A stretch of DNA of 13,476 nt from positions 1 through 13,476 of the forward strand of contig JAITHM010000160.1 of the NCBI GenBank assembly GCA_031279965.1, in the 5' to 3' direction. Shown here piece by piece: positions 1-6,859 of the stretch. Position numbers and translations under genes: made by a program. The notes under the pieces are model-generated. The model was not told the DNA's origin, did no database searches, and was given only the letters and a program-made list of their open reading frames with translations. Position 1 is the first letter of the stretch. Every line of letters begins with the position of its first letter. The DNA is from Spirochaetaceae bacterium. Its GTDB lineage: Bacteria > Spirochaetota > Spirochaetia > Treponematales > Breznakiellaceae.

Positions 1-14
1 TTTAGCGTTTTCAT
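1..14 (-). CDS. 5' end of an unidentified gene (first codons only)
   Basis: On the minus strand an ATG at 14-12 opens a frame reading M-K-T-L before the window ends. A ribosome binding site (TAAGGAGACC; GGAG core at 25-22) lies 7 nt upstream, and a near-consensus promoter lies at 78-50. These two signals, not the four codons, support a real gene. Product unknown. It lies downstream of apt on the same strand but has its own promoter, so it probably starts a separate transcription unit. Confidence 0.5.
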
Positions 15-49
15 AAAGGTCTCCTTATTTCAAACTAAGTTTTCAGTGT

Positions 50-78
50 AATATACCACGGCTCAAGCGGTTTGTCAA
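50..78 (-). promoter_or_regulatory. Sigma-70 promoter for the gene leaving the left edge
   Basis: The minus strand reads TTGACA (78-73), a 17-nt spacer and TATATT (55-50). The -35 is perfect and the -10 matches at 5 of 6 positions. The predicted start near position 43 gives a leader of about 30 nt that contains the GGAG at 25-22. A GC-rich inverted repeat (two GGCGCC arms at 89-94 and 102-107) lies between the apt stop and this promoter; it has no T-tract, so it is at best a weak terminator. Confidence 0.75.
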
Positions 79-106
79 GCGGGCGCGCGGCGCCAGGCGG
101 CGGCGC

Positions 107-637
107 CTATTCACTGCTATAATTAATAAGCGTCGTAACCGGAGTGCCGCCAAATTTGGGTTCGTAACCAAGGAAAGGCAAGCCGACAAGCCCAAAAATC
201 TCAGGAACCTGCGCTCCAGCTTCAACAAGCAGATCACGTGCGGCTTCCAGAGTCCCTCCTGTGGCAATAAGGTCATCGGTAAGCAGCACCTGTTGGCCTG
301 CCTTAACATCATCCGGCTGCAATTCAATCTCAGCAGAATTGTATTCAAGCTCATATTTCTTGCTGAGCGTCTTGCCAGGGAGCTTCCCTTTTTTACGGAT
401 AAGAATCAGAGGGATGTTTCTACGCAAAGCATACGGTGCGGCAAAAAGAAACCCTCGTGTTTCAATGGCGGCGACGGCATCTATTTTTGTATCTTTATAA
501 AGATCAACCATTTTATCAATGCACCATGCAAATACTCTGGGATTATTGATAAGACTGGTAATATCATAAAAAAGAATTCCTTTTTTAGGAAAATCAGGAA
601 CTTTCCTGATATAGGGGTCTAAATTAAGATCTTCCAT
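107..637 (-). CDS. apt: Adenine phosphoribosyltransferase
   Basis: This cytosolic purine-salvage enzyme converts adenine and PRPP to AMP and pyrophosphate. The 176-residue product has the usual family length and runs end to end: the N-terminal PDFPKKGILFYDIT block (residues 14-27), the AIETRGFLFAAP segment (58-68), the flexible RKKGKLPGKT loop (81-90) and the PRPP-binding motif LLTDDLIATGGT (118-129) with its two acidic residues. The ATG at 637 has a strong GAGGAGG about 10 nt upstream, and that site overlaps the stop of the preceding gene. Only 15 nt separate the two genes, so they form one transcription unit with the flavodoxin-like gene first. Nothing looks truncated. Identity is essentially certain from the motifs. 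Confidence 0.97.
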   Translation of the reverse strand: MEDLNLDPYIRKVPDFPKKGILFYDITSLINNPRVFAWCIDKMVDLYKDTKIDAVAAIETRGFLFAAPYALRRNIPLILIRKKGKLPGKTLSKKYELEYNSAEIELQPDDVKAGQQVLLTDDLIATGGTLEAARDLLVEAGAQVPEIFGLVGLPFLGYEPKFGGTPVTTLINYSSE

Positions 638-652
638 GGCGCTCGAGCCTCC

Positions 653-1042
653 TCATTTCTTTATACTATGCCACGCCCATTTTTTTATTTCAAGCGGTTT
701 TGACGATACCAGCGGCAATGAGCTGACCTTTATTCCCGAATCTTTAACGAGTTCGGCAAGGTAGTGCACTGCTTCCTCTGAGTCCGGCGAAAAAAAAGCA
801 CATCGGCGCAGAGTAAGATTGATATGCCGCACTACTTTTTCAAAATGCTTAAAATCCGGCGGTGCCGGCTTCGCACACCCTAAAAAACAAAAACTTGCTC
901 CCAGAATATCGGTGCCTGAAAATTCACTGGCGCGCACCACCTGAATCTTTTTTCCAAACAGCCCCGTCACAATGGCAAGCGCCACATCCCGGCTCGAACG
1001 GGCTTCATCGGTTAGAATGAGTATAACATCATCATCATCCAT
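653..1042 (-). CDS. Small flavodoxin-fold-like protein of unknown function
   Basis: The 129-residue cytosolic product starts with an acidic tag (MDDDD) and then a short hydrophobic beta strand (VILILT, residues 6-11). Alternating predicted strands and helices follow: a second strand at 33-36, FCFLGCAKPAPPDF at 51-64 and CAFFSP at 81-86. This resembles the Rossmann-like flavodoxin family. The first loop, TDEARSSRD, lacks the glycine-containing T/S-x-T-G-x-T phosphate loop of true flavodoxins, so FMN binding is doubtful. The ATG at 1042 has GGAA about 7 nt upstream. The gene lies 15 nt upstream of apt, so it is the first gene of an apt operon, and a purine or nucleotide-related role is possible but only by association. 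I do not recognise a specific family. Confidence 0.85.
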   Translation of the reverse strand: MDDDDVILILTDEARSSRDVALAIVTGLFGKKIQVVRASEFSGTDILGASFCFLGCAKPAPPDFKHFEKVVRHINLTLRRCAFFSPDSEEAVHYLAELVKDSGIKVSSLPLVSSKPLEIKKWAWHSIKK

Positions 1043-1077
1043 AGCGTAATTCCAGCAATTTCATGAAATATCTTGTA

Positions 1078-1099
1078 AGCCGTTTTCCAAAAAACGGCT
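1078..1099 (+). other. Terminator-like hairpin in a divergent intergenic region
   Basis: AGCCGTTTT and AAAACGGCT form a 9-bp stem closed by a CCAA tetraloop, followed on the plus strand by CTTTTAA. It lies between divergent genes, about 20 nt before the plus-strand start at 1121, and no plus-strand gene lies upstream to be terminated. It may therefore attenuate transcription of the 451-residue gene, or stop stray transcription. On the minus strand no T-tract follows. A weak TAATAT at 1104-1109 could instead start a very short transcript downstream of the hairpin. Confidence 0.4.
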
Positions 1100-1120
1100 C
1101 TTTTAATATATCGGAGTTTT

Positions 1121-2476
1121 TTGCCGATAAGTAAGAGAATGCTTATTACATTGGACACTATCCTGCAACGTCTTGGCGCAGAAGGGAAAACAATCTACAA
1201 AGGAAATAATAATCCATTTCTGATTTCAGATCATCTTGCGCTGTGCCATGATTATGAACGTTATCATGATTTCCCCTTGATGTATCAATGTGATGTACAT
1301 GCGGCAAAATTAACAGAACAATCTGAAAAATACGCCCATCTTAAACACGAGCTTCTGTCGCGTGAAGCGGAAGACGCTGAAATTTCTAAGACGGCACCTG
1401 TCTATATGGTAACGCCGGAAAAACAAGCTGTTCGCCGGGCGATAAAACAACTACGCCGCGAGCTCCAGGAACTTGAAGCAGAACACCGGCACACCGCATT
1501 ACGCGCGATCTGCGGAATGGATACACTGCCTGAGTTTATCACGTATAAAAACCATCTTGCACTTAATACCTATGAAACCATAGCATCATTTATACCGGCG
1601 CTCAAAGAATTGCAGGCTGAATGGATATGGGAAAAGCCGCTTTTTACCCGCAATATTGGCGAACTTTCCAAGGCATCTTCGCTCGCTATCTGCGGCGGCC
1701 CTTGCCTGTACGGCAGTGCTGAAATGCTTGTTACCATAAAATCTCCTTCCGGCGAACAACAATTTGATTATCATAACTTTTTTTATCGTGCGGCAGATAC
1801 CGAAGCGGCAGCGCAGGTGTTTGCCCAGGCAACGGCAAATGACGTTAAATTTACACCGCTTAAACGCGGCATTACTCCGCAGGATTACGAAATTTTTGAC
1901 GGTCTTTTTCAACTTGCGAAGATTCTTGACACACCGCTTGTTGTAATGTTTCCCGATGATGCTTATCTTAAATTTTTTGACAATATGATTGCATATCGTG
2001 ACGCGGAAACGCGGGAAGCTCTTCATGCAAAATATGAACGTGCGTTATACGACACCTGTGATATTTATTTAAGATATGTTGAGCGTTTTTATGATCATTT
2101 TAAACCGCGAGAATTTGCCGTGTTTCATAAACGCAATAAAGATCTTTTGGATTTATATTATAAAAAACGTGAGCCTTATATTCAAAAATCACGCGGCGTC
2201 ACGACAAATTTGTACAAAGCTGACAGTATACTTGACTATATCAGCATGCCTGCGCTGCCATTTTATATCTGGAACTCTGGCACAATCGTTAATTTGGACA
2301 GTGTTGAAGAAACAGATCCAATGCGAAAATGCATGCACTGCCACAAAGGGGCCGTAAACCAGCTTCCTATTATGATGACAGAAAAAATAAGCCGCAATGG
2401 CAGTACAAGTTATTACGAAAGCACACTTGAATGGAAAGATTATATCAGTTTGGACGATCTGAAATTTACACTTTGA
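1121..2476 (+). CDS. Conserved-looking hypothetical protein, 451 residues, soluble
   Basis: I do not recognise this protein. It has no signal peptide or membrane segment, so it is probably cytosolic. A charged, likely coiled-coil stretch spans about residues 60-128 (for example RRAIKQLRRELQELEAEHRH). The middle is mixed alpha/beta with LAICGGPCLYGSAEMLVTI (188-206) and TPLVVMFPDDAYLKFF (271-286). The C-terminal part is rich in aromatic and basic residues and carries CMHCH at 404-408. That motif has the CxxCH form of c-type haem, but without export it is more likely a metal site or chance. The start is TTG at 1121 with GGAG 4 nt upstream. The ATG at 1139 is the alternative (6 residues shorter) but has no well-spaced site. 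Codon use and length support a real gene; the function is unknown. Confidence 0.88.
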   Translation: MPISKRMLITLDTILQRLGAEGKTIYKGNNNPFLISDHLALCHDYERYHDFPLMYQCDVHAAKLTEQSEKYAHLKHELLSREAEDAEISKTAPVYMVTPEKQAVRRAIKQLRRELQELEAEHRHTALRAICGMDTLPEFITYKNHLALNTYETIASFIPALKELQAEWIWEKPLFTRNIGELSKASSLAICGGPCLYGSAEMLVTIKSPSGEQQFDYHNFFYRAADTEAAAQVFAQATANDVKFTPLKRGITPQDYEIFDGLFQLAKILDTPLVVMFPDDAYLKFFDNMIAYRDAETREALHAKYERALYDTCDIYLRYVERFYDHFKPREFAVFHKRNKDLLDLYYKKREPYIQKSRGVTTNLYKADSILDYISMPALPFYIWNSGTIVNLDSVEETDPMRKCMHCHKGAVNQLPIMMTEKISRNGSTSYYESTLEWKDYISLDDLKFTL

Positions 2477-2508
2477 TGTTCTGCGGGAAATAACTATCCC
2501 CTACCCGC

Positions 2509-2525
2509 TGACAATTGTCATTTTT
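2509..2525 (+). terminator. 12-bp perfect palindrome followed by T5: weak terminator or operator
   Basis: TGACAATTGTCA is a perfect palindrome 32 nt after the stop of the 451-residue gene, followed directly by TTTTT. As RNA it could form only a 4-bp stem with an AATT loop, or an intermolecular duplex, so termination would be weak. As DNA it is a symmetric site about 112 nt upstream of the sigma-like gene and could bind a dimeric regulator. The sequence does not decide between these. I see nothing else in the 156-nt gap except AGAGGG, 5 nt before the ATG at 2633. Confidence 0.4.
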
Positions 2526-2632
2526 AAGAAAAAAAATTATGACAAAAGTATATGGAATTACCGCTACAGTCTGAATAAAAGAAAAATCCCGCTTATTGTG
2601 TACGCATATTTATTTTATGTAAGAGGGATATT

Positions 2633-3532
2633 ATGACAGAACTTAATGAAATGGATCAGTTTTACGCAAAATTTAAGCGGGGCGAATTCGATCAACGTTC
2701 ATTTGAAGGCATGGTATTCACGGCAATTCTCCGCCGGAGCCGGTACTATGGCATTCTTGAGCGAAACAGGGAGGATGTTTCGGACTTTGTTTCGTGGGCG
2801 TATCCACGGTTAAGCAGGTCATTAAAACGCTATGTTCCTGTACCTGGCGTGACTTTGGATGCATACCTCCACATGATTATCCGTTTAATGTACCGTGAAT
2901 ACAAATCAAAGCTTAACAACCATACCGCAATTGAACAGGCTTTTTGGACTGACACCGCCCGCGATACGCAAATTTGTCAGGAACATTCAGAGATGAACAG
3001 CGAATGTGCTGTAGAGTTTTTTAAAAATGTTACTATTTCTCCACGGCAAATGCTGATGATACTTCTTAAATCATATTATGCTATTTCTGATACTATGATA
3101 AATCATTTTGCACAGTTCAGTAAATTAAAAAAAGAAACCATTATCGCCATGATTGATGAACTTAGAAAATTGCGTTCACATCATGATTTTGAATTTCATA
3201 AATTGAGTGAAAGTTGTCAAACACAGTTTTACCGCTGTCTTTCATACGAAGCACGGCTTGCAGGAACTGAAAAGGGAAGTTTTAATCATAGCCGCCTTGA
3301 AAAACTTATCGGAAAAGGCCGACGGCGGCTTGTAAGAATGCGCAAACGTCTTTCTTCAATGCGCATTGAAGCGAGTAACAAGGAGGTTGCCAGCGTACTG
3401 GGGATTTCCAAAGGAACTGTCGATTCTACCATGTTTCGTATTAAACAGAAGGTTAGATGCATGCCTCTCAATGCTTTCCAAGCGCAACAAGATAGGTTTC
3501 AAACGACGATGATCGGCAGGCAACAGGCTTAA
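2633..3532 (+). CDS. Sigma-70-like / helix-turn-helix transcription regulator
   Basis: The 299-residue product looks like a divergent sigma-factor-type protein. Residues 15-93 resemble sigma region 2: ERNREDVSDFVSWAYPRL (43-60), then a helix ending LDAYLHMIIRLMYREY (75-90). A basic segment (228-245) leads into a clear helix-turn-helix at about 249-274, NKEVASVLGISKGTVDSTMF, like sigma region 4. The middle (95-225), unusually long for an ECF factor, matches nothing I know. Region 2.4 residues that would read a -10 box are not obvious, so it may be a sigma mimic or a DNA-binding regulator. AGAGGG lies 5 nt before the ATG. The last 21 residues (279-299), beyond the helix-turn-helix, are encoded opposite the rlmE 3' end. 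Treponemes seem to carry similar proteins; that is recollection, not a search result. Confidence 0.8.
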   Translation: MTELNEMDQFYAKFKRGEFDQRSFEGMVFTAILRRSRYYGILERNREDVSDFVSWAYPRLSRSLKRYVPVPGVTLDAYLHMIIRLMYREYKSKLNNHTAIEQAFWTDTARDTQICQEHSEMNSECAVEFFKNVTISPRQMLMILLKSYYAISDTMINHFAQFSKLKKETIIAMIDELRKLRSHHDFEFHKLSESCQTQFYRCLSYEARLAGTEKGSFNHSRLEKLIGKGRRRLVRMRKRLSSMRIEASNKEVASVLGISKGTVDSTMFRIKQKVRCMPLNAFQAQQDRFQTTMIGRQQA

Positions 3533-4082
3533 ATGTTTTAACTTTGTTAAATTTTTCCTTAAGCCGCGTAAGAAGCCGGGCGCTTTCTTCGCCTTGAAAC
3601 ACTTTGATTACACAGTGCCCTTCCGGAGCGATAACAGCATCCGCCAATGAAAGTGCCGCCTCGGCAAGTTCCAATGAACGTTGTGTATCAAGAAAACGGT
3701 TGCCGGAAGTTGACGGAGCCGCATCAGAAACAACAAGCTGATAAGGCCCGCGTTGAATAATCTCTGTACGAACCGGTTCGCTGGTAAAATCGCCTATAAT
3801 GGGTATAAACATACCGGCCTGGTCAGCATCGTTTACCAAGAGTGGTTTAAGGTCACAGGCAACCAGAAAGGCATTTGAGCGCAGCGTACGCAGCAAAAAA
3901 AGACTCCAGCTTCCCGGCGCAGCACCCAAATCAAGCGCCTTAAAGGGCGTGGGGCATTTTGGAGGAATAAGGGCGAATTTCTCGTTAAGCTCTTTGAGTT
4001 TATAAACTGAGCGGGCCGGATACCCTTCTTTTCGCGCTTTTTGCGTCCAAAAATCCGGTTTGTCGTAATTTTTTACCGCCAT
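3468..4082 (-). CDS. rlmE: 23S rRNA (uridine-2'-O)-methyltransferase RlmE (FtsJ/RrmJ)
   Basis: RlmE uses S-adenosylmethionine to methylate the 2'-OH of U2552 (E. coli numbering) in the A loop of 23S rRNA, late in 50S assembly. Counting from the TTG at 4085, motifs run in order: ARSVYKLKEL (24-33), the SAM loop LDLGAAPGSWS (51-61), VVSDAAPSTSG (118-128), IKVFQGE (160-166) and the C-terminal SSSFETYLVA (192-201). The catalytic tetrad K38-D124-K164-E199 of the E. coli enzyme corresponds to K29, D121, K161 and E196, all present. I prefer the ATG at 4082 (204 residues) over the TTG codon just before it; neither has a clear ribosome binding site. The gene diverges from citrate synthase across only 52 nt, and its conserved last 21 codons overlap the sigma-like gene tail to tail. 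Confidence 0.96.
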   Translation of the reverse strand: MAVKNYDKPDFWTQKARKEGYPARSVYKLKELNEKFALIPPKCPTPFKALDLGAAPGSWSLFLLRTLRSNAFLVACDLKPLLVNDADQAGMFIPIIGDFTSEPVRTEIIQRGPYQLVVSDAAPSTSGNRFLDTQRSLELAEAALSLADAVIAPEGHCVIKVFQGEESARLLTRLKEKFNKVKTFKPVACRSSSFETYLVALGKH

Positions 4083-4122
4083 CAAACATTATCCAAGCTT
4101 TTCTAAAATACCAGATACACGG

Positions 4123-4128
4123 TATAAT
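4123..4128 (+). promoter_or_regulatory. Consensus -10 box placing transcription start at the gltA ATG
   Basis: A perfect TATAAT ends 6 nt before the ATG at 4135, so transcription should start at or within a base of the A of the ATG. No purine-rich ribosome binding site precedes the ATG. Together these suggest a leaderless mRNA. The -35 region (TTTCTA at 4100-4105, 17-nt spacer) matches at only 3 of 6 positions. Confidence 0.6.
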
Positions 4129-4134
4129 CACAAT

Positions 4135-5472
4135 ATGGATATTAAAGACTATATTGAACCGTTGGAATTGCGAGATAGCATCGACTTTGCACTTTACAAC
4201 AAGTATAACGTCAAACGAGGGCTTCGTAATGCTGACGGCACCGGCGTACTTGTCGGACTTACCCGTGTTGGAGAAGTTCATGGATATATCGTTAGTGAGG
4301 AAGAAAAAATCCCTGTTGACGGCAAGCTTTTTTACCGGGGTATTGATGTTGAAGATATTGTTGCCGGTTGTATGTCTGACCAGCGTTATGGATTTGAAGA
4401 AGTAGTCTATCTGCTTTTGTTCGGCGATTTGCCTTCACAAAGCCAGCTTGAAAAATTTTGCGCGCTTATGGGGTCAGTGCGCGGCCTTCCGCGTGGTTTT
4501 GCTGAAGATTCGATTATGCGTCTGCCATCGCGTGATATTATGAATAAGCTTGCCCGTTCTGTACTTACACTTTACTCGTATGATGAAAATCCAGAAGACC
4601 ACACTCCAGAAAATGTACTGCGTCAGTGTGTTGAGCTTATCTCGCGTTTTCCAGCGATTATTGCCTATGCCTACCGTTCAAAGATGCATTACTTTAATAA
4701 AACAAGCCTAATTCTTCACCAGCACGACCCGTCGCTTTTTACCGCTGAATCAATACTCAGCCTAATGCGCCGTGATCAAAAGTTTACCCGGCTTGAAGCT
4801 GAAATACTTGATCTTATGCTGATATTACACGCAGAACACGGCGGCGGCAATAATTCAACCTTTGCCGTGCATCTTGTAAGTTCTGCCGATACAGATACTT
4901 ACTCGGCTATATCTGCCGGCCTTGCCTCGCTCAAGGGAACAAAACATGGCGGCGCAAACGCCAAAGTAATGGGCATGATGGAAGAAATTAAAACGCATGT
5001 TTCCCACTGGGATGACGAAGATGCGGTTGCCGCATATCTTGAAAAAATTGTCCGTGGTGAAGCTTACGACCGTACCGGACTTATTTATGGTCTGGGGCAT
5101 GCTGTATACACAAAATCCGACCCGCGAGCGATCCTGCTGCGCGAAAAAGCAGCAAATCTTATTCTGGAAAAAGAAAATTATGCACAGGAATTTCAATTAT
5201 ACCGGCTTATTGAGCACCTTGCGCCGGAGGTTATCCAGCGCGTTAAATCTCGTAACAAAGAAATATGTGTTAATGTTGATTTTTATTCTGGGCTTGTTTA
5301 CAAGATGCTGGATATTCCCGCCGATCTTTGCACACCGCTTTTTGCGGTAAGCCGCGTTGCCGGCTGGTGTGCACACCGCCTTGAAGAACTTATTTCAGGG
5401 CGGCGCATTATTCGGCCTGCTTATAAATGTGTGCAGGAGCACGGCGGCTATACGCCGCTGTGCAGGCGTTAA
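4135..5472 (+). CDS. gltA: Citrate synthase
   Basis: Citrate synthase condenses acetyl-CoA and oxaloacetate to citrate and is cytosolic. The 445-residue product has the full fold: an N-terminal LFYRGIDVEDIV block (65-76), LHAEHGGGN (231-239) with the oxaloacetate-binding His235, GTKHGGAN (268-275) with catalytic His271, GLGHAVYTKSDPRA (319-332) with His322, and VNVDFYSG (379-386) with catalytic Asp382. The N-terminal extension of about 60 residues and the GHAVY rather than GHRVYK form suggest a subfamily I associate with anaerobes; I cannot exclude 2-methylcitrate synthase activity. No other TCA gene is nearby, so a role in a partial pathway to 2-oxoglutarate/glutamate is inference. The ATG at 4135 has no ribosome binding site but a TATAAT 6 nt before it. 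The gene converges on a lipoprotein gene 3 nt away. Confidence 0.96.
   Translation: MDIKDYIEPLELRDSIDFALYNKYNVKRGLRNADGTGVLVGLTRVGEVHGYIVSEEEKIPVDGKLFYRGIDVEDIVAGCMSDQRYGFEEVVYLLLFGDLPSQSQLEKFCALMGSVRGLPRGFAEDSIMRLPSRDIMNKLARSVLTLYSYDENPEDHTPENVLRQCVELISRFPAIIAYAYRSKMHYFNKTSLILHQHDPSLFTAESILSLMRRDQKFTRLEAEILDLMLILHAEHGGGNNSTFAVHLVSSADTDTYSAISAGLASLKGTKHGGANAKVMGMMEEIKTHVSHWDDEDAVAAYLEKIVRGEAYDRTGLIYGLGHAVYTKSDPRAILLREKAANLILEKENYAQEFQLYRLIEHLAPEVIQRVKSRNKEICVNVDFYSGLVYKMLDIPADLCTPLFAVSRVAGWCAHRLEELISGRRIIRPAYKCVQEHGGYTPLCRR
5439..5463. terminator. Strong hairpin at the junction of two convergent genes
   Basis: Positions 5439-5448 and 5454-5463 pair to form a 10-bp, GC-rich stem (one G-T wobble) with a 5-nt TATAC loop. 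It lies inside the last codons of citrate synthase, ending 7 nt before its stop, and 12 nt beyond the stop of the convergent lipoprotein gene. No T-tract follows on either strand, so classical intrinsic termination is not shown. Its position suits a shared 3' block against read-through or 3' exonuclease. Confidence 0.4.
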
Positions 5473-5475
5473 ACT

Positions 5476-6381
5476 TTACAGACGTTCTGCCGCGTCGCCA
5501 ACCAGGGCGCCGGTGGCAACATCCAGTGCTTTTACCCGTAATCTCCGCAAATCACCTGGGCCGTCAATTCTACCGCTGATTACATAATCAGCCTGAACAA
5601 GACTGCCAAGATAGCGGAGCACAAAGTCGTTTTCATACGAAGGAGCGCCAATAGAATTTTTTGCCCGGTAAGCGTCAAACACACGCCGGTCAATTACAAA
5701 GAAATTTTTGGGTGAATTAACAGAAAGAAGAGTAAGTTCTTCCAGTACAAAATTTGCCTCGTGTATATTATCGCCATCAACATTGATTATTGCAATTCTG
5801 CGGCCTCGTTTGACACCTTTTGTCACTTTATCAAATGCCGCACGAACGGAATTGTCAATAAGTGAGCCGTTTTCAAGTTTAGGCGTCACCACTGGGTATT
5901 CAGGGACATCGTTTGCAGGGCTTCCCGAAATAATATAACTGTGATTTCCGTTACTTAACGGCAGTGGCGGTCCAAACTCATCAGCGACTACAGGCTCTTC
6001 ATTAACAAGCACTATCGAAGTATCGGTAACTGAAAAAACATGCACTGAGTTATTCGAAGTAAACTGCGCTACCTCCGTGCTTTTATGATAATCATCAAAA
6101 CCGACACGCAACGTATGGTAGCCGTTGCGCACTTTATATACAACGGTATCACCTACTTTAAGAGTTCCCTGAGATTTCCCGTCGAGATAGAGCCGCAAGC
6201 GAATCAATTGATTGTTGTCAACGCGCCGTACAACAACCTCGGAATTTTTAGCGTTGGAACTTGACGACAAACTCCCTCCACCAACACCTCCTCCGGTCGC
6301 ACAGGCAGTAAGCGCGGGTAAAACCGCCATTATAAAAGAAAAAAACGCTCCAAATAAGCTTCGCTTTCTGTCAACCAACAT
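5476..6381 (-). CDS. Outer-surface or periplasmic lipoprotein with CsgG/FlgO-like domain
   Basis: Counting from the ATG at 6381 (301 residues), the product begins with a basic n-region (DRKR), a hydrophobic stretch and the lipobox LTAC, with Cys27 as the predicted lipidated residue. A Gly/Ser-rich linker follows (about 30-42), then a beta-rich region (45-130). A C-terminal domain (about 190-301) contains GRRIAIINVD, NFFVIDRRVFDAYRAKN and QADYVISGRIDG, the pattern of CsgG/FlgO/LpoB-type proteins. These act at the envelope in secretion, flagellar or cell-wall roles; which applies here is unknown. A longer start at 6405 exists, but AGGGG 5 nt before 6381 lies inside that extension and favours 6381. 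A promoter is visible at 6496-6468. The stop is 3 nt from the end of the convergent gltA. Confidence 0.88.
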   Translation of the reverse strand: MLVDRKRSLFGAFFSFIMAVLPALTACATGGGVGGGSLSSSSNAKNSEVVVRRVDNNQLIRLRLYLDGKSQGTLKVGDTVVYKVRNGYHTLRVGFDDYHKSTEVAQFTSNNSVHVFSVTDTSIVLVNEEPVVADEFGPPLPLSNGNHSYIISGSPANDVPEYPVVTPKLENGSLIDNSVRAAFDKVTKGVKRGRRIAIINVDGDNIHEANFVLEELTLLSVNSPKNFFVIDRRVFDAYRAKNSIGAPSYENDFVLRYLGSLVQADYVISGRIDGPGDLRRLRVKALDVATGALVGDAAERL

Positions 6382-6467
6382 AACAACCCCTTCTCCTATC
6401 TTCAATAGTTAGACGCCGGTTAAATCTATTCATTACAGGCCGTCATAAGATTTATCGGCATGGAAAT

Positions 6468-6496
6468 AATTTACTTTAATAAGAGAAATGTGTCAG
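6468..6496 (-). promoter_or_regulatory. Promoter for the CsgG/FlgO-like lipoprotein gene
   Basis: CTGACA (6496-6491), a 17-nt spacer and TAAATT (6473-6468) match the sigma-70 consensus at 5 of 6 and 4 of 6 positions. The predicted start near 6461 gives a leader of about 80 nt. It lies 25 nt beyond the prp stop, so the lipoprotein gene is probably not dependent on the ribosomal operon. Confidence 0.55.
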
Positions 6497-6520
6497 CATG
6501 CCCCATAGCATCCAGCCGGT

Positions 6521-6859
6521 TTAATCAGCCTGAGCATGTACCGCATTGAGTGTGCAATACTCAGGATATTCTTCTGCCAGTGATTTAAGTCCTTCAAAAA
6601 GGAAAATACCTGCGGCAAAAAGAAAATCTTTACCCTGTTCGTTATAACAGGCATTTATCTGTAATCTCCCCCGTTCAGGCACAGAAAAAGACACTTCTAT
6701 TCCCAGCCTTCCTGTAATTACTCGCGCCATAGTCCGCATAAGTGTAGAAACCGAAGCGCAGACAATATCTGACCCGGCAGGAGCAGCTCCCGCATGGCCT
6801 TCTGCCCCGCAGAAAATAAGAACTCCCGCCGCATCAAAATGGACGCACATTGAAATCAA
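6521..6859 (-). CDS. prp: Ribosomal-processing cysteine protease Prp
   Basis: Prp (YsxB family, formerly DUF464) is the small cysteine protease that removes the N-terminal extension of ribosomal protein L27 in Firmicutes and some other phyla. The 112-residue product carries the hallmark GHAGAAPAGSDIVCASVS: with the TTG start at 6859, the catalytic pair is His22 and Cys34, the same numbering as in S. aureus Prp. The TTG overlaps the rplU stop (TTGA), which implies translational coupling; the ATG at 6850 is the alternative and has no ribosome binding site. Normally rplU-prp-rpmA are consecutive, yet no rpmA follows here. The substrate gene must be elsewhere, or Prp has another target in this organism. 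Confidence 0.93.
   Translation of the reverse strand: MISMCVHFDAAGVLIFCGAEGHAGAAPAGSDIVCASVSTLMRTMARVITGRLGIEVSFSVPERGRLQINACYNEQGKDFLFAAGIFLFEGLKSLAEEYPEYCTLNAVHAQAD

Noticed and set aside
84..110. Intrinsic terminator after apt from the GGCGCC repeats
   Set aside because: A 6-bp GC stem is possible, but no T-tract follows on the minus strand and the region is generally GC-rich.
43..354. A 103-codon minus-strand frame overlapping apt
   Set aside because: It lies in another frame over the apt motifs, has no ribosome binding site and gives an Arg/Leu-rich product with no domain.
2330..2346. CMHCH as a c-type haem attachment site
   Set aside because: The protein has no signal peptide, and haem c attachment occurs outside the cytoplasm. 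Chance or a metal site is more likely.
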